Origin: Papio anubis
Taxonomy: Eukaryota > Chordata > Mammalia > Primates > Cercopithecidae
Direction of reading: 5' to 3'
Length of the DNA: 64,000 bases
Assembly (NCBI RefSeq): GCF_008728515.1
Contig: NC_044978.1
Coordinates: forward strand, 147,494,262 to 147,558,261
Shown here piece after piece: positions 48,182 through 59,574 of this stretch (positions within the stretch are counted from its first letter, which is position 1; every line of letters starts with the position of its first letter). A program made the position numbers and the translations under genes. Under the pieces are notes generated by a model. The model did not search any database. It was not told the origin of the DNA and saw nothing but the letters and a program-made list of their open reading frames with translations.

Positions 48182-49680
48182 CAATCCTGCCTGATCAAGG
48201 GAGCTTATTCCAGGAATTACAGGACAGTTTAACATTAGAAAACCTGTTACTCATCATCATATTTATAGAGATAAATGGTTGGTTATACTAAAAACACGTT
48301 TGACAAAATACAATGCATTTTTCATTGTAACTTCTAATAAAAATGAGATAAATATATACTTCCTTAATGTGATAAAATGATAAAATATATTTGGCTCAAA
48401 CAAACAAAAAAACCCAGAAATATGTTTAATAGGGAAACACTAAAAGCGTGCCCTGCCAAGCCAGAAATTTTCTAGGATGTCTACTACTGCCATTTTATCT
48501 ACCATTGTATTGGAAGTACTAGTCAATGCAGTTAGTTAAGCGATCAGAAATACCAAGTTTCAAAATTGGAAAGAATAGGTAAAATGATCACTTATTTTGC
48601 AGATGATACCATTGTGTACCTGGAAAATCTAAGATAATTCCCTAAAAAAATCATATAAAAGAAAAATTCAGTAAGGGACAGGGTATAAAAATATTTTAAA
48701 AATCAATAGGATCCACCTATTTAAACAATAACCAGTTAGAGGATACACTGCATATAAAACAATTATAAATAGATAAAGTAACTAGGAATAAACTTAATGA
48801 GAAATTTGCAGGATCTTTCTGAAGCAAACTTCAGTAAAATGCTGCTGAGTGACATAAAAATGACTTGAATAAAGGAAAAGTGTATCATGTTCTTGAAGAG
48901 GAAGACGAATATATAAAGATGCTAATTCTTCCTAAATAAATAAAAATAATATCTTTTGAAACAAACAGGTTCATTTCAATATCCCTATGAAAAGTAAACT
49001 GTGAGTAGTAGCCAGGAAAAAATTGAAATGGAAGAATACAGGAGAGGTATTCAGTCCATCAAGGTACTGGATTACCAACTGACTGGTATTGGGACGACTG
49101 AGTAATCATTTAGGACAACAAGTTGACTCAATCAAGATCTCACACTCACATTAGGGTGACTTTTAAATGGATCAATGATCTTAAACATTATAAAAGTAAT
49201 AGAAGAATCAATGCTATGACTCATTTATAACTGCAAAATTGGTCTTTCTAATCATGACGGTAACTCAGAGAAGAGACTCATTAAATTGACTATGTGGAAA
49301 AAAATGTGCACAGCAAAAAAACTATCACAAGCTAAGATAAAAGACCAACAAGTAATAGGCAAAATTATTTGCAGTTTATTGAGTAAGCAACTAAATCTCT
49401 AGTAAATAAGGAGCTTCTAATAATTGAAGAAAAGACCACAATCCAGTAGGCAAATGGTGAAGGATAAGACTGGACTGCCTACAGAAAAGGAAATACAAAT
49501 GGCTGGCACTTACACACATGAAAGGCTGCTCAGGGTGACTCAGAATAAATTCTTCCAGAAACAGTTTTTTTGTGTGTGAGCCTACTATGTGCCAAAAATA
49601 TTAATAATATTGACCTTCTGGATATAGAAGGCAGTGAATCCCTACCCGCTACTCCCCAGACAAAAAAAAAAAAAAAAGAG

Positions 49681-49998
49681 ACAGGGCATGGTGGTTCATG
49701 CCTATTATCCCAGCACTTTGGGAGGCTGAGGCGGGTGGATCACTTGAGGTCGGGAGTTTGAGACCAGCCTGGCCAACATGGTGAAACTCCGTCTCTACTG
49801 AAAATACAAAAATTAGCCAGGTGTGGTGGAACACACCTGTGATCCAAGCTACTCAGGAGGCTGAGGCAGAATTGCTTGAACCCAGGAGGCGGAGGTTGCA
49901 GTGAGCCGAGACTGCAGTGAGGCTAGAGTGCACTGCACTCCAGTGACAGAGTGACACTCCGTCTCAAAAGCAAACCAACAAACAAAACAAAACAAAAA
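49681..49998 (+). mobile_element. Alu, plus strand
   Basis: agggcatggtggttcatgcc to a (CAAA)n tail, with a small duplicated segment at 49900-49930 (gagactgcagtgaggctagag). Confidence 0.9.
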
Positions 49999-50454
49999 GA
50001 TTTTTGCTTCATGGAGCTTACATTCTAGTGGAAATGCAAATTAAAGCTACACTGAAAAGCTATTTTTAATCTATCAGATTGGAAAAATCAGAAGTTTGAC
50101 ACCACATTCAATACAAAGCACAATAGGAACTCTCATACCTTATGTGTCAGAGGGTAAATTGGTACAACTTCTGGGATAGCTAATTTGGTAGTAACTATCA
50201 AAGTTACAATTACATAAGCCATTTGATCCAGAAAATTATTCCTAGAAATTTATACATTTACTTATACAGGAGAGAAATGATGTATGTGCAATGTTTATTG
50301 CTAGAGGGTTTGCAATATCCAAAGATTAGACATAATAGAAAGAGGAGGCTGTTTACTTGATGATACATCCATGCAATGGAATACTGGGGAGTTGTAAAAA
50401 GAAATGAGAAAGTGCTATGTGGGAAGATGTCTAAGATATATTGTTAAGTATTCA

Positions 50455-50745
50455 TATGCATATAGTATACATATATTTTCATACCAATTGGGTATGGTGT
50501 GAAATGTGTATATATATATATAGTAGACATATATTTTTTACCAATTATGTAAAAAAGGACCAAAATAGCATATACATAATGAAAGTATAAATTATATACA
50601 CAATGTATATATTATATATACATACTCAGTATATATAGTATATACATATATAGTGTATTATACATATACAGTGCATATATTACATATATATACACACATA
50701 TATAGAGTGTATATATGTAGCATGTATATACACACAAACTGATAT
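50455..50745. repeat. (TA)n/(TATACA)n low-complexity tract
   Basis: Interrupted TATA/TATACA repeats for almost 300 nt at the 3' end of the L1M relic. Confidence 0.85.
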
Positions 50746-50762
50746 ACAAAAAACTAATAACC

Positions 50763-51058
50763 TGGACGGGTGCAAGTGGCTTACGCCTGTAATCCCAGCA
50801 CTTTGGGAGGCCAAGGAGGGTGGATCACAAGGTCAAGAGATCGAGACCATGCTGGCCAACATGTTGAAACCCTGTCTCTACTAAAAATAGAAAAAAAAAA
50901 ATTAGCTGAGCATGGTGGCGCAGACCTGTAATCCCAGCTACTCTAGAGGCTGAGGCAGGAGAACTGCTTGAACCTGGAAGGTGGAGGTTGCAGTGAGCAG
51001 AGATTGTGCCACTGCACTCCAGCCTGGTGACAGAGCGAGACTCTTTCTCAATAAGAAA
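50763..51058 (+). mobile_element. Alu, plus strand
   Basis: ggacgggtgcaagtggcttac to ctcaataagaaac. Complete. Confidence 0.9.
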
Positions 51059-51311
51059 CAAAAACAAAAACGAAAAAACCCCACAAAACACTAATAACTT
51101 TGCTTACCTGTGGCAGAAGAAGAAAAGAAAGTAAGAAACTATGTGAGGTGGTGGGAAGTGATTTTCTGGGAGACTGGGGAAGAGGCAGCCATTTTCCTAA
51201 CTGTTCCTTCTTAGTTTTAAAAATTTTAATCATGAAAGTGTATTCCTTATTCAGAAAATTAAATTTCAAAAATATTATTGAGGGAAATTTTCTAATTAAA
51301 AAAATATACCA

Positions 51312-51611
51312 GGCCGGGCATGGTGGCTCACGCCTGTAATTCCAGCATTTTGGGAGGCCGAGGCGGGCAGATCACCTGAGGTCAGAAGCTCGAGACCAGC
51401 CTGGCCTACATGGCAAAATCCAGACTCTACTAAAAATACAAAAATTAGCTGGGCATGGTGGCATATGTCTGTATCCCAACTACTCAGGAGGCTGAGGCAG
51501 GAGAATCATTTGAACCCAGGAGGCGGAGGTTGCAGTGAGCTGAGATCGCACCATTGCACTCTACCCTGGGTGACAGAGCGAGACTCTGCCTCAAAAAAAA
51601 AAAAAAAAAAA
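51312..51611 (+). mobile_element. Alu, plus strand
   Basis: ggccgggcatggtggctcacg to a 22-nt A tail. Confidence 0.92.
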
Positions 51612-51760
51612 TCCCAGAGAAGGTTCTACAGTATTTCTGTACCAGTGTTTGATCATCTTCATGGACAAGAAGCATCATTTTCTTGAATATACTAAATCTC
51701 CCTTTCTGATTTATCTTCTTAAGCAATCACCCAAATTTCTCTTTAAATTGTAGGTCACCT

Positions 51761-52056
51761 TGGCTGGGCATGGTGGCTCACACCTGTAATCCCAGCAATT
51801 TGGGAGGCTGAGGTGGGTGGATCACCTGAGGTCAGGAGTTCCAGACCAGCCTGATCAACATGGGAGAAACCCTGTCTCTAGTAAAAGTACAAAATTAGCT
51901 GGGCATGGTGGTACATGCCTGTAATCCCAGCTACTCGGGAGGCTGAGGCAAGAGAATCACTTGAGCTCGGGAGGTGGAGGTTGTGGTGAGCCAAGATAGC
52001 ACCATTGCACTCCAGCCTGGGCAGCAAGAGCGAAACTCTGTCTCAAAAAAAAAAAA
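51761..52056 (+). mobile_element. Alu, plus strand
   Basis: tggctgggcatggtggctc to poly-A, with perfect 15-bp duplication aattgtaggtcacct at 51746-51760 and 52057-52071. Confidence 0.95.
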
Positions 52057-52071
52057 AATTGTAGGTCACCT

Positions 52072-52704
52072 CAATTCAGGGCTTTGTATCAAAAGTAGAG
52101 ATGTCTATGAAACAAAAACTCAATTCTTAATATTAAAGCTAGAAAAACAAGACCGTGGATCTCAGGAGAATGAACGAGAAGCCATGATGTAGGAAATAAA
52201 GTTTCATCTTCCACCTTGAAGTCAGCTGAGGATAATATTAGAGGAATTTTATAAAGTCACACAGTCATGAGCAGGAAGACAGATTAGAATTCATCTAATC
52301 TGTAACTTTGCTTCTTGGTAAAATTGTCCCTGAGATCAAAGACATCATTAATATTCTCCTTAGGGACATATTTCAACAAAATGTGATAGAATAAAATGTT
52401 TGCAGTTTCCAAACGAAGATTCTTTGCTTTCTACTTGACATTGGACTTTAAATTTGTTCTCTATGTTGTCTTCCTTAACTATGCTTCAGGTCTTTGTGCC
52501 CAGGACGTGGGGCAAGCGGTTGAGAGAACTGGGTGAAAGGTGTTAGAGAGGTAGGCAGGAAAATTAGAGAGGGTGGAAAGTCCCAAAATCCTTTCTAGAG
52601 GTCGAGCATGGTTCTCTTGCTACACTTACTACATTAGAATAAGCATGTCTCTTTTTGCTATTTACTAAATATAGACTAAAACAGTTCTCCTGCTTAAACA
52701 GCAG
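52072..52704 (+). other. end of intron 5
   Basis: No named repeat. It ends in the acceptor of the last coding exon. Confidence 0.5.
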
Positions 52705-52769
52705 GGACCACGCAGAGGCTGCCTTTGGATGAAGTCCAGGAAGTGCTTCCCCCAATACCAGAACTATAA
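52705..52769 (+). CDS. TMEM156: TMEM156 exon 6, coding part and stop
   Basis: Last coding exon, 14.9 kb after exon 5. The acceptor is tctcctgcttaaacagcag ending at 52704. The split codon g/gg gives Gly, then TTQRLPLDEVQEVLPPIPEL and TAA at 52767-52769. The C-terminal LPPIPEL matches the end of the family protein I remember. The residue from the split codon (Gly here) and the Glu in LDEVQ appear to differ from human (Glu and Gln in memory). The tandem CAGCAG acceptor could also start the exon at 52702, adding one codon. The five visible exons total 800 nt. Adding about 91 nt of exon 1 gives 891 nt, which is 296 codons plus stop. Confidence 0.9.
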
Positions 52770-52957
52770 GTTACTTCCGCAGTGTATCCGTGAGATCAAT
52801 ATACACGGTGAGTGATTATTTGGCTTTATCGACTTTATTCATTATAAACACAGATAGATTCAAGGGGGCACAGTTGAACCCCAACTCCATTTCTGTCTGG
52901 TAGGAGGTAGAAAATGATGAATTTGCAAAGTCAGTTCATATGAATTAGATGACATGA

Positions 52958-52963
52958 AATAAA
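52958..52963 (+). promoter_or_regulatory. candidate poly(A) signal
   Basis: Canonical AATAAA 189 nt after the TMEM156 stop codon. The downstream sequence is T-rich but not clearly GT-rich, so use is uncertain. Confidence 0.4.
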
Positions 52964-53147
52964 ATGACTATTTTCTCCAAGATCTAGGAAGGATCAGTAG
53001 ATGGATCTCTTAGTTTTTTAAACTGCTCCTGAGATGTTAGCTTATCCCTTGACCCTGTTTTTCATGGAGTTGAGCCATAATTTAGTTAGACTATGAGAAA
53101 ACAGAGAATGAGATGTGTAAAGCAAACTGCCTACTCCCCGATATTGA

Positions 53148-53153
53148 AATAAA
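53148..53153 (+). promoter_or_regulatory. second candidate poly(A) signal
   Basis: Canonical AATAAA 379 nt after the TMEM156 stop codon, a fallback for 3' end formation. Confidence 0.35.
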
Positions 53154-53240
53154 AACTTCTCTAAATGTAACATCTGATAATCTAAATTAATGCATATTGA
53201 TTTCCATGTATTTAAGTCTAAAAGTATGGTCAAAAGTGTT

Positions 53241-53308
53241 GAAATTTTTTTCATTTATTCATCAAATCTTCCTTGAAATTTTTTTCATTCATTCATCAAA
53301 TCTTCCTT
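53241..53308 (+). repeat. 34-bp tandem duplication
   Basis: Two adjacent 34-nt units (53241-53274, 53275-53308) differing at one base. They lie about 0.47 kb after the stop codon. Confidence 0.95.
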
Positions 53309-53684
53309 AAGTAGCAATTATGTTAAAGGCACTAGGAATAGCCATTGTAGGGAGTATAAAAATTATAACAGGGAAGGGGAGGGCAACTAGCATTTATTAG
53401 TACCCCTCTTATTGTGCTTTGTGGTAATTGGTTATATAATTTACTCTTCAGAATACGTTGGTGGTTATCACTCAAGGTACTCTCAGGAAATTGATATTGT
53501 ACTCAAATTGAATACCTTGAGAAGAGTTTAATGAAGGGCATATTAAGCCAGGATGTGGGAAAAATGAAAAGGGAGAATGCAGCACCCTGAGACAAGGAAT
53601 AGTGGGGCCCTGCTACTGTCTTTAAGACTAAAGGGGAAAGAAACCCAGAGAGACAGAGACAGAGGCAGACATGCATGCATGTGT

Positions 53685-53707
53685 ACACACACACACACAC
53701 ACACACA
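53685..53707 (+). repeat. short (CA)n
   Basis: About 22 nt CA tract after a CATG-rich stretch. Confidence 0.9.
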
Positions 53708-53763
53708 AATGTGTGAGGAGGGCTGTTTGACAGGAGCTGTGACATTTGCTCAAGGGACACTAT

Positions 53764-54019
53764 AGCCTGGGGTCACCCTGAAAAGAGAGAATAACTATCC
53801 CAACTTTGGGAACTCTTATGCACTGTTGGTAGGAATGTAAGCTAGTATAGCCACTATGGAAAACAGTAGGAGATTTGTCAAAAAACTTAAACTAGAACTA
53901 CTGTTCCATTCAGCAGTCCCACTACTGGGCATCTACCCATAGGAAAAGAAATCACGGCAGGGTGCAGTGACTCATGCCTGTAATCCCAGCACTTTGGGAG
54001 GCTGAGGCGGGCAGGTTGC
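53764..54019 (+). repeat. local duplication, copy 1
   Basis: Runs from cctggggtcaccctgaaaa through L1 sequence into the first 60 nt of an Alu. The same composite recurs 2 kb downstream. Confidence 0.88.
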
Positions 54020-54840
54020 TTGAGCTTAGGGGTTCAAGACCAGCCTGAGCAACATGGTGAAACCCTGTCTCTACAAAAAATACAAAAATTCGCCAGGCAT
54101 GGTGACATGTGCCTGAAATCCCAGCTACTGGGGAGGCTGAGGCAGGAGGATCACTTGAGCCTGGGGAGTTGAGGCTGTAGTGAACTGTGTTCATGCCACT
54201 GCACTCTAGCTTGGGAGACAAAGTGAGACCATGTCTAAAAAAAAAAAAAGAAAGAAAGAAAGAAAGAAACAGAAAAAGAAAATAAATCACTATAGTAAAG
54301 GGATACCTATACTCATATGTTTATTGTAGCACTATTGACAATAGCAAAGATATGGAATGGACCTAAGTGCCCATCAACAGGTGAATGGATAAACAAATGT
54401 GGTCCATATACGCAATGAAACATTTGCTGTAAAAAATGAAATCATGCCATATGCAGCAACATGGATGGGAATGGAGGTCATTATCTCAAGTGAAGTAAGC
54501 CACGGACGAAAAGGCAAATATCACATGTTCTCCACTTGTAGATGAGAGTTAAAAAAATTGATCACATGGAGGTAGAGTGGAAAGATAGAGAACAGAGACT
54601 GGGAAAGGTAAGTTTTGGGGAGAGGATGAAGGGAAATGGATTAAAGGGTACAAACGTACAGTTAGGTAGAAGGAATAAATTGAACATCTGAAAGCACAGT
54701 AGGGTGACTATAATTACACAAAAATGTATTGTACTTGGGCTACAGATACCCTAAATATTCTGACTTGATCACTAATCACTGTGCATTATATACATAGAAC
54801 AAAAGTTAGCAGGTACCTCATAAATGTGTACAAACAACCC
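53796..54840 (+). mobile_element. L1 3' end, plus strand, interrupted by an Alu
   Basis: cactgttggtaggaatgtaagc, ctgggcatctacccataggaa, then gcactattgacaatagcaaag, caacatggatgggaatggagg, gaacatctgaaagcacagtagg and ctcataaatgtgtacaaac mark the ORF2 end and 3' UTR. Confidence 0.9.
53957..54285 (+). mobile_element. Alu, plus strand, inside the L1
   Basis: cagggtgcagtgactcatgcc to an (AAAG)n tail. Confidence 0.9.
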
Positions 54841-55766
54841 CAACTTTGCCATCCTTTCTTCCTCTAATGTGCTAGTACTCCCCCATTGACCAAACCCAGT
54901 CAGAGCCAGAGGGCACTAGAGCCCAGTGGAGGCAGTTATGTAAGTTGACCTCCCAGGGCACTGAGCAGGGTGGAAACGAGTAGAGGGCAGATCGGGAGAG
55001 ATAGCCAAAGGGATCCAGCGTAGATGGCTCAATACGCCAAACTGAAACTAAGTGCCAAGGATCTATCTGTGTTCAAGATTAAAGAGAGGCGGGTCTTACT
55101 ACTTTGGGTCTCAATGCAACCGGGGTCTGCTGTTGGCTCAGAAATTCCTAAGTAGCATATAGTGTAGTCATATGATTGTGTCAATGATATATTACTGGAT
55201 ATTATTATGCTTGAGACCTCTGATTCTGGTTCTTCATTCTGGGATGTTTATCTTTGCATCTGAAGGGTTCCTCTTTCTTTGTTCATTCACCAAATGATTT
55301 TTGACCACCTACTGTATGTTGAGAATTCTACTCATTGACAAAAACAACAATGTAGTCAATGGAGGAGTCAGATTAGAAAACCCCTAATTCCAATAAAGAC
55401 TCAAGTAACATGACAGAGGGATTCACATGGGAAGAGAGGGCCTTGGGGAGCACAATAGAGAGACTCCTCCTTCAGAGGACATGATGCCTAGCGTTTAGAT
55501 GTTCAATAAGGATTTGTCGAGTGAATGAATAAATCCCAATGGCTATGTCTCTGTGCTAGAATCATGGAATGTTATAAGTGAAAGAAACTAGCATGAACAC
55601 TTACACTTTCATTTGATAGATATAGAAAATAAACCAAACATACTGTAGCAGCAGATGTTAGAGGAGACTCTAGGTTTCCTTGGTCCTAGGCTGAGAAGTT
55701 TGTTATCACTGAGCACATTGTCTTCTTAGGGATATAATGGGGGATGCCATCGCATCACACAGAATC
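54841..55766. other. flanking sequence, unassigned
   Basis: 55285-55340 has an ancient-repeat signature (gaccacctactgtatgttgag). No exon recognised. Confidence 0.4.
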
Positions 55767-56022
55767 AGCCCTGGGGTCACCCTGAAAAAAGAGAATAACT
55801 ATCCCAACTTTGGGAACTCTTATACACTGCCGGTAGGAATGTAAACTAGTATAACCACTACAGAAAACAGTATGGAGATTTCTCAAAAAACTAAAAATAG
55901 AACTACTGCTCCATTTAGCAATCCCACTACTGGTATCTACCCAAAGGAAAAGAAGTCATGGAAGGCTGCGGTGGCTCATGCCTGTAATCCCAGCACTTTG
56001 GGAGGCTGAGGCAGTCAGGTTG
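55767..56022 (+). repeat. local duplication, copy 2 (L1 plus Alu head)
   Basis: Same order as copy 1: cctggggtcaccctgaaaa, L1 3' ORF2 sequence, then about 60 nt of Alu that stops at gaggcagtcaggttgcc without a right arm. Confidence 0.88.
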
Positions 56023-56722
56023 CCCTGAAAGAGCCCTGAATCAGAGACTTGAGGACATTTTTTGGTGGTCTTATAAGGCATAGTTTTAAGAACTGGTTTT
56101 AAAATTGTTTTCTACCAGTTCTAGTTCAAGTAACACTTAACAAAATTTTTGTGTGAATAATATTTTCTTGCTTTTATTTAAATCTTCAGAATATCCCTGG
56201 GCACCTTGGACTGAGCCCTTTGAAGAATACTCATAATTTTATTTTGTGAATGAGTAGACTGGAAAATGTTTGGGTCCAGCTGAGGATGCACAGTTGGAAA
56301 GCAGGAGGAATGCTGACTGGTTGATGAAAAGTAGCTTAAGAGCATTCATTTGACCCATGAGATCAAGGGAACAAGAGTGTTTGCAAGAAGCCATTATGAG
56401 TCATGGAAAACAAGATGATGAAACCCATGGAAACAGCAAGAGAATTCTTACTCTTTCTCTTCTTAAAAAAATCTATCACATACAGCACAGAATGGAGTCA
56501 AGATTTTAATTTTGAGGAACCAAAAAAAGGATCAAATATGAAAACCCTTTCTTTTATTGGGCCACATTGTAGGTGCTGATTCGATAATTTTTTCCTATGC
56601 AGATAGATTATTTCTATTTTGTAGATTATTTAAGAGGGTCTGGTTGTTTGTTTATACGTTTGTTTGCATTTATGAATTTCGCTGCCTTTTGGCACCAGGA
56701 TGTTTTTTAAAAAATTCAAAGA
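56023..56722. other. flanking sequence, unassigned
   Basis: No exon or named repeat seen. Confidence 0.4.
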
Positions 56723-57021
56723 GGCCGGGCGCGGTGGCTAACGCCTGTAATCCCAGCACATTGGGAGGCCGAGACGGGAGCACCACAAAGTCAAGAGATC
56801 GAGATGATCTTGGCCAACATGGTGAAACCCCGCCTCTATTAAAAATACAAAAATTAGCTGGGTGTGGCGGCGCGTGCCTGTAGTCCCAGCTACTTAGAAG
56901 GCTGAGGCAGAAGAATCGCTTAAACCAGGAGGTGGAGGTTGCAGTGAACCAAGATCATGCCACTGCATTCCAGCCTGGCGACAGAGCAAGACTCTGTCTC
57001 AAAAAAAAAAAAAAAAAAAAA
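56723..57021 (+). mobile_element. AluY/S-like, plus strand
   Basis: ggccgggcgcggtggctaacg to a 22-nt A tail. aaattcaaa flanks both ends. Confidence 0.93.
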
Positions 57022-57334
57022 ATTCAAAAATACCAAAATAAAACGAATTTAAATAAAATACTTAAGTACTTGAATCTAACAGCAAAACGTTTCCTTTGAT
57101 TCTTTTGGCTTTCATATTTGTTATGGCCATTATTAATGTCAAGCATAATTATAGTTATTAATGACAATAAAAAAAGCACATATGGACAAGAGGGCAGCTC
57201 TTAACATTAAAATATAAAAATGTTTTTCCAGAGTTAAGGTGGAACTTAATCTCCTGGCCATCATTATATGGTTAAAATTGCTTATCTGAGTTGATTTACA
57301 GGGTTAACTGCAGGGTCAGATTTAATAATCAGTG

Positions 57335-57900
57335 ATGGGGTTGAGGACATGCTACCCCAAAATATGGCACCTTGGCGAACTGAATGTTTTAAGCTGAAGG
57401 ATTTGAGAAAATGGCAAATTTTAAGTGGAAATATTACTCTGACCTTCCTTTGCCACCTTTCTCCCCAGAAGCAGGTCATAAAACCTTTGCTGACCTTCCT
57501 CGAAAACACATCATAGGACCTCATGTGAGAGGTGCTCTTCCTATATCCACAGAGGAAAGGCAGTTCCCTATCTCCCAAGACACAGGCACACAGAGGAGAA
57601 TCTGAACAAACGGGCCCTGCTAAGTTTCCCTCCATTTATTCCTATTAGATCTAGTACTCCTTTTGCCTGATCATATTTCTCCAAGTCTTTCTCCATTCTT
57701 CATCAAACCTACTACTAAAAACACTCAAGTGTAACTGTTTCCTCTGATCTTCATTTCCTAGAGATGGCCCTTGTGTTATGTAGAATTTATTTAAATAAAT
57801 CACTATGTTTTTCTCTGGTTAATCTTTTGTTATAGAGGATTCAGCTCTGAATTTAAAAGGGTAGAAGGAAAAGATATTTTTCGCTTCCTACATAACCAAT
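57335..57900 (+). mobile_element. probable LTR of an old endogenous retrovirus
   Basis: gaggacatgctaccccaaaat, aagctgaaggatttgag, attactctgaccttcctttg, an AATAAA at 57795-57800, then ctctggttaatcttttgttat and aaaagggtagaaggaaaag resemble an ERV1-type LTR. The family is not named with confidence, and no viral coding sequence is attached. Confidence 0.5.
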
Positions 57901-59574
57901 CTAACAGGCATGAATATTCCAGAGTTTTTTTTTTTTTTTTTTTTTTTCTGGTATTTGATTATTTTTTTCTATAGATCACAAATTGAGATTCTAATTGTAA
58001 AATTTAGAGATTGAAGATTTGGCAAACGGAATTATAGTAGTCTCGCTTTTTCTTGTCTGTGTATCCCTAAATAATAGGTGAGTCAAACTCAGGTCTGGGA
58101 TTTTTCAGCAGGCGTGTAGGGCTATTACACCCTATGAGATATGGATACTATGCAACTTCTCAGAAGCCAAATTATTGTTTCCCTACACACTACCTCTTAT
58201 GTTCTGACAAATGACTTAGAAATCAATGAGAACTTGGCTTGCAAAAAGCATATATTAAGCTTCGAGTCCAGTTAAATTGTGGCAGCTTTCAGGAAGCTAA
58301 TTTCACCTATTCATTAAAATAATTGACTTTTAACAGATACTGTGAAGCACACAAAGATGTAGATGGCCTACACTGCCTACAGAGTGATTTGATGCAGGGG
58401 TGATAGTCAGGGTAGGCAGAGAAAGGAGAGATGAGACACACGTGAAAATCTTCCAGACTCCTGTGTGCAGAAAACAGATATTGCCCGAACTTATAACTAC
58501 TAGTTTTTAGTTTCTAGAAGAATTTTTATTTTCCAGAGGATTTCTACCGAACTCTGTACTTTCATCCTAGCCTGAAGTTGTACTCTTCCCTTATCTATAC
58601 TCAGTCATGCCTGGATGGAACAGTCATTCAGACCACGTTCTCTTTCCTACCTTTTTAATGATTGTTACATTTGTCCTTTCCTTTCATCTTTATAAATCCT
58701 TTTCATCAAAGGCAGATAGGCCACCTTGTCCATGAAGTTTCCCCTGCTCACCCCAGATGGCACAATGTCTGGTTCTTTTTCAGCGTTTTTCTAGGATTTA
58801 GTCCTCTTATCATGGTACTTCTCACATCTTGCCTTGTACCACAGCTAGTTGTATTCATTTCTCTTTCCCTACCAGATTGTAAGTGAGAGCGGGAACCATA
58901 TCATTTCCAGCTTCTGAGTCTCTGATGATAGGTACTCACTTCTCTCAAACCTGCTTCTCCCAAGCAATAATCATCTGGGTTAATGGAGTTAGCCAGATGT
59001 TGGCTGTAGATTCAGGTTATCTGTAAGGGGATGGAATTGGAGGCCCACACATCAGGGCCTTCTAGCACAATGATAATGTCCTTTTATAAATTTGGTGGCA
59101 GGTGTATGAGAGTTCGTTGGGTCATGATTAAAATGAACTTTAGCACCTACTTAATATTTAGTAAAATAAAATTTAAAAATAGACAAACATTGTACTGAAT
59201 TGCATCCATCCTTACCTTCTCCCTCTGTCAGTAGATAACTTCTGTCTGTTTATCTCTCTCTGAACTATCTTCCTTTCCCTTTCTGTCAGACATTGTGGAA
59301 TAAAGACTTGAACTCAATTTTCTGACACAGTTTATTCTCATAATTTGACTCTGTTTACTTCCTTCTCTGTCTCCTTGTCTATTTTACTTCTTTTTCTGTC
59401 TACGTATTTCTTCACCATCTCCGACTATTTTTACTATTCTGATGGATGGCAATCTTAGGATAATGAGTGGAAAAGAGTTCTTAAATCTTGAAAATTTAAG
59501 TAAGGCGTATTACCAGATTAACCTAGAGTCATGAAAACTAAAACATACACTTAAAAAATCTTCTGTGAACTGGA
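57901..59574. other. flanking sequence with an L2 relic
   Basis: 58720-58910 resembles an L2 3' region (agtttcccctgctcacccc, ccagattgtaagtgagagcg). A T-run lies at 57926-57947. No exon recognised. Confidence 0.5.

Larger units (their letters stand above)
47550..50470 (+). mobile_element. old L1M relic, plus strand, interrupted
   Basis: Diverged ORF2: catgcaaaaatcctaaataaaac, gtattggaagtactagtcaatg, tttgcagatgataccattgtg, then 3' parts: catccatgcaatggaatactg, gtgctatgtgggaagatgtc. No open frame. It contains a short Alu, a CA repeat and a complete Alu. Confidence 0.75.
52770..53160 (+). other. TMEM156: TMEM156 3' UTR and candidate poly(A) region
   Basis: Sequence after the stop codon, without recognisable repeats. 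AATAAA hexamers lie at 52958-52963 and 53148-53153, either of which could direct 3' end formation. A strong donor-like sequence (acg/gtgagt) at 52807/52808 leaves open a spliced 3' UTR. The true end cannot be fixed without transcripts. Confidence 0.55.

Noticed and set aside
57282..57635. 117-codon open frame on minus
   Set aside because: It lies in the probable LTR, antisense to its AATAAA, with no recognisable protein.
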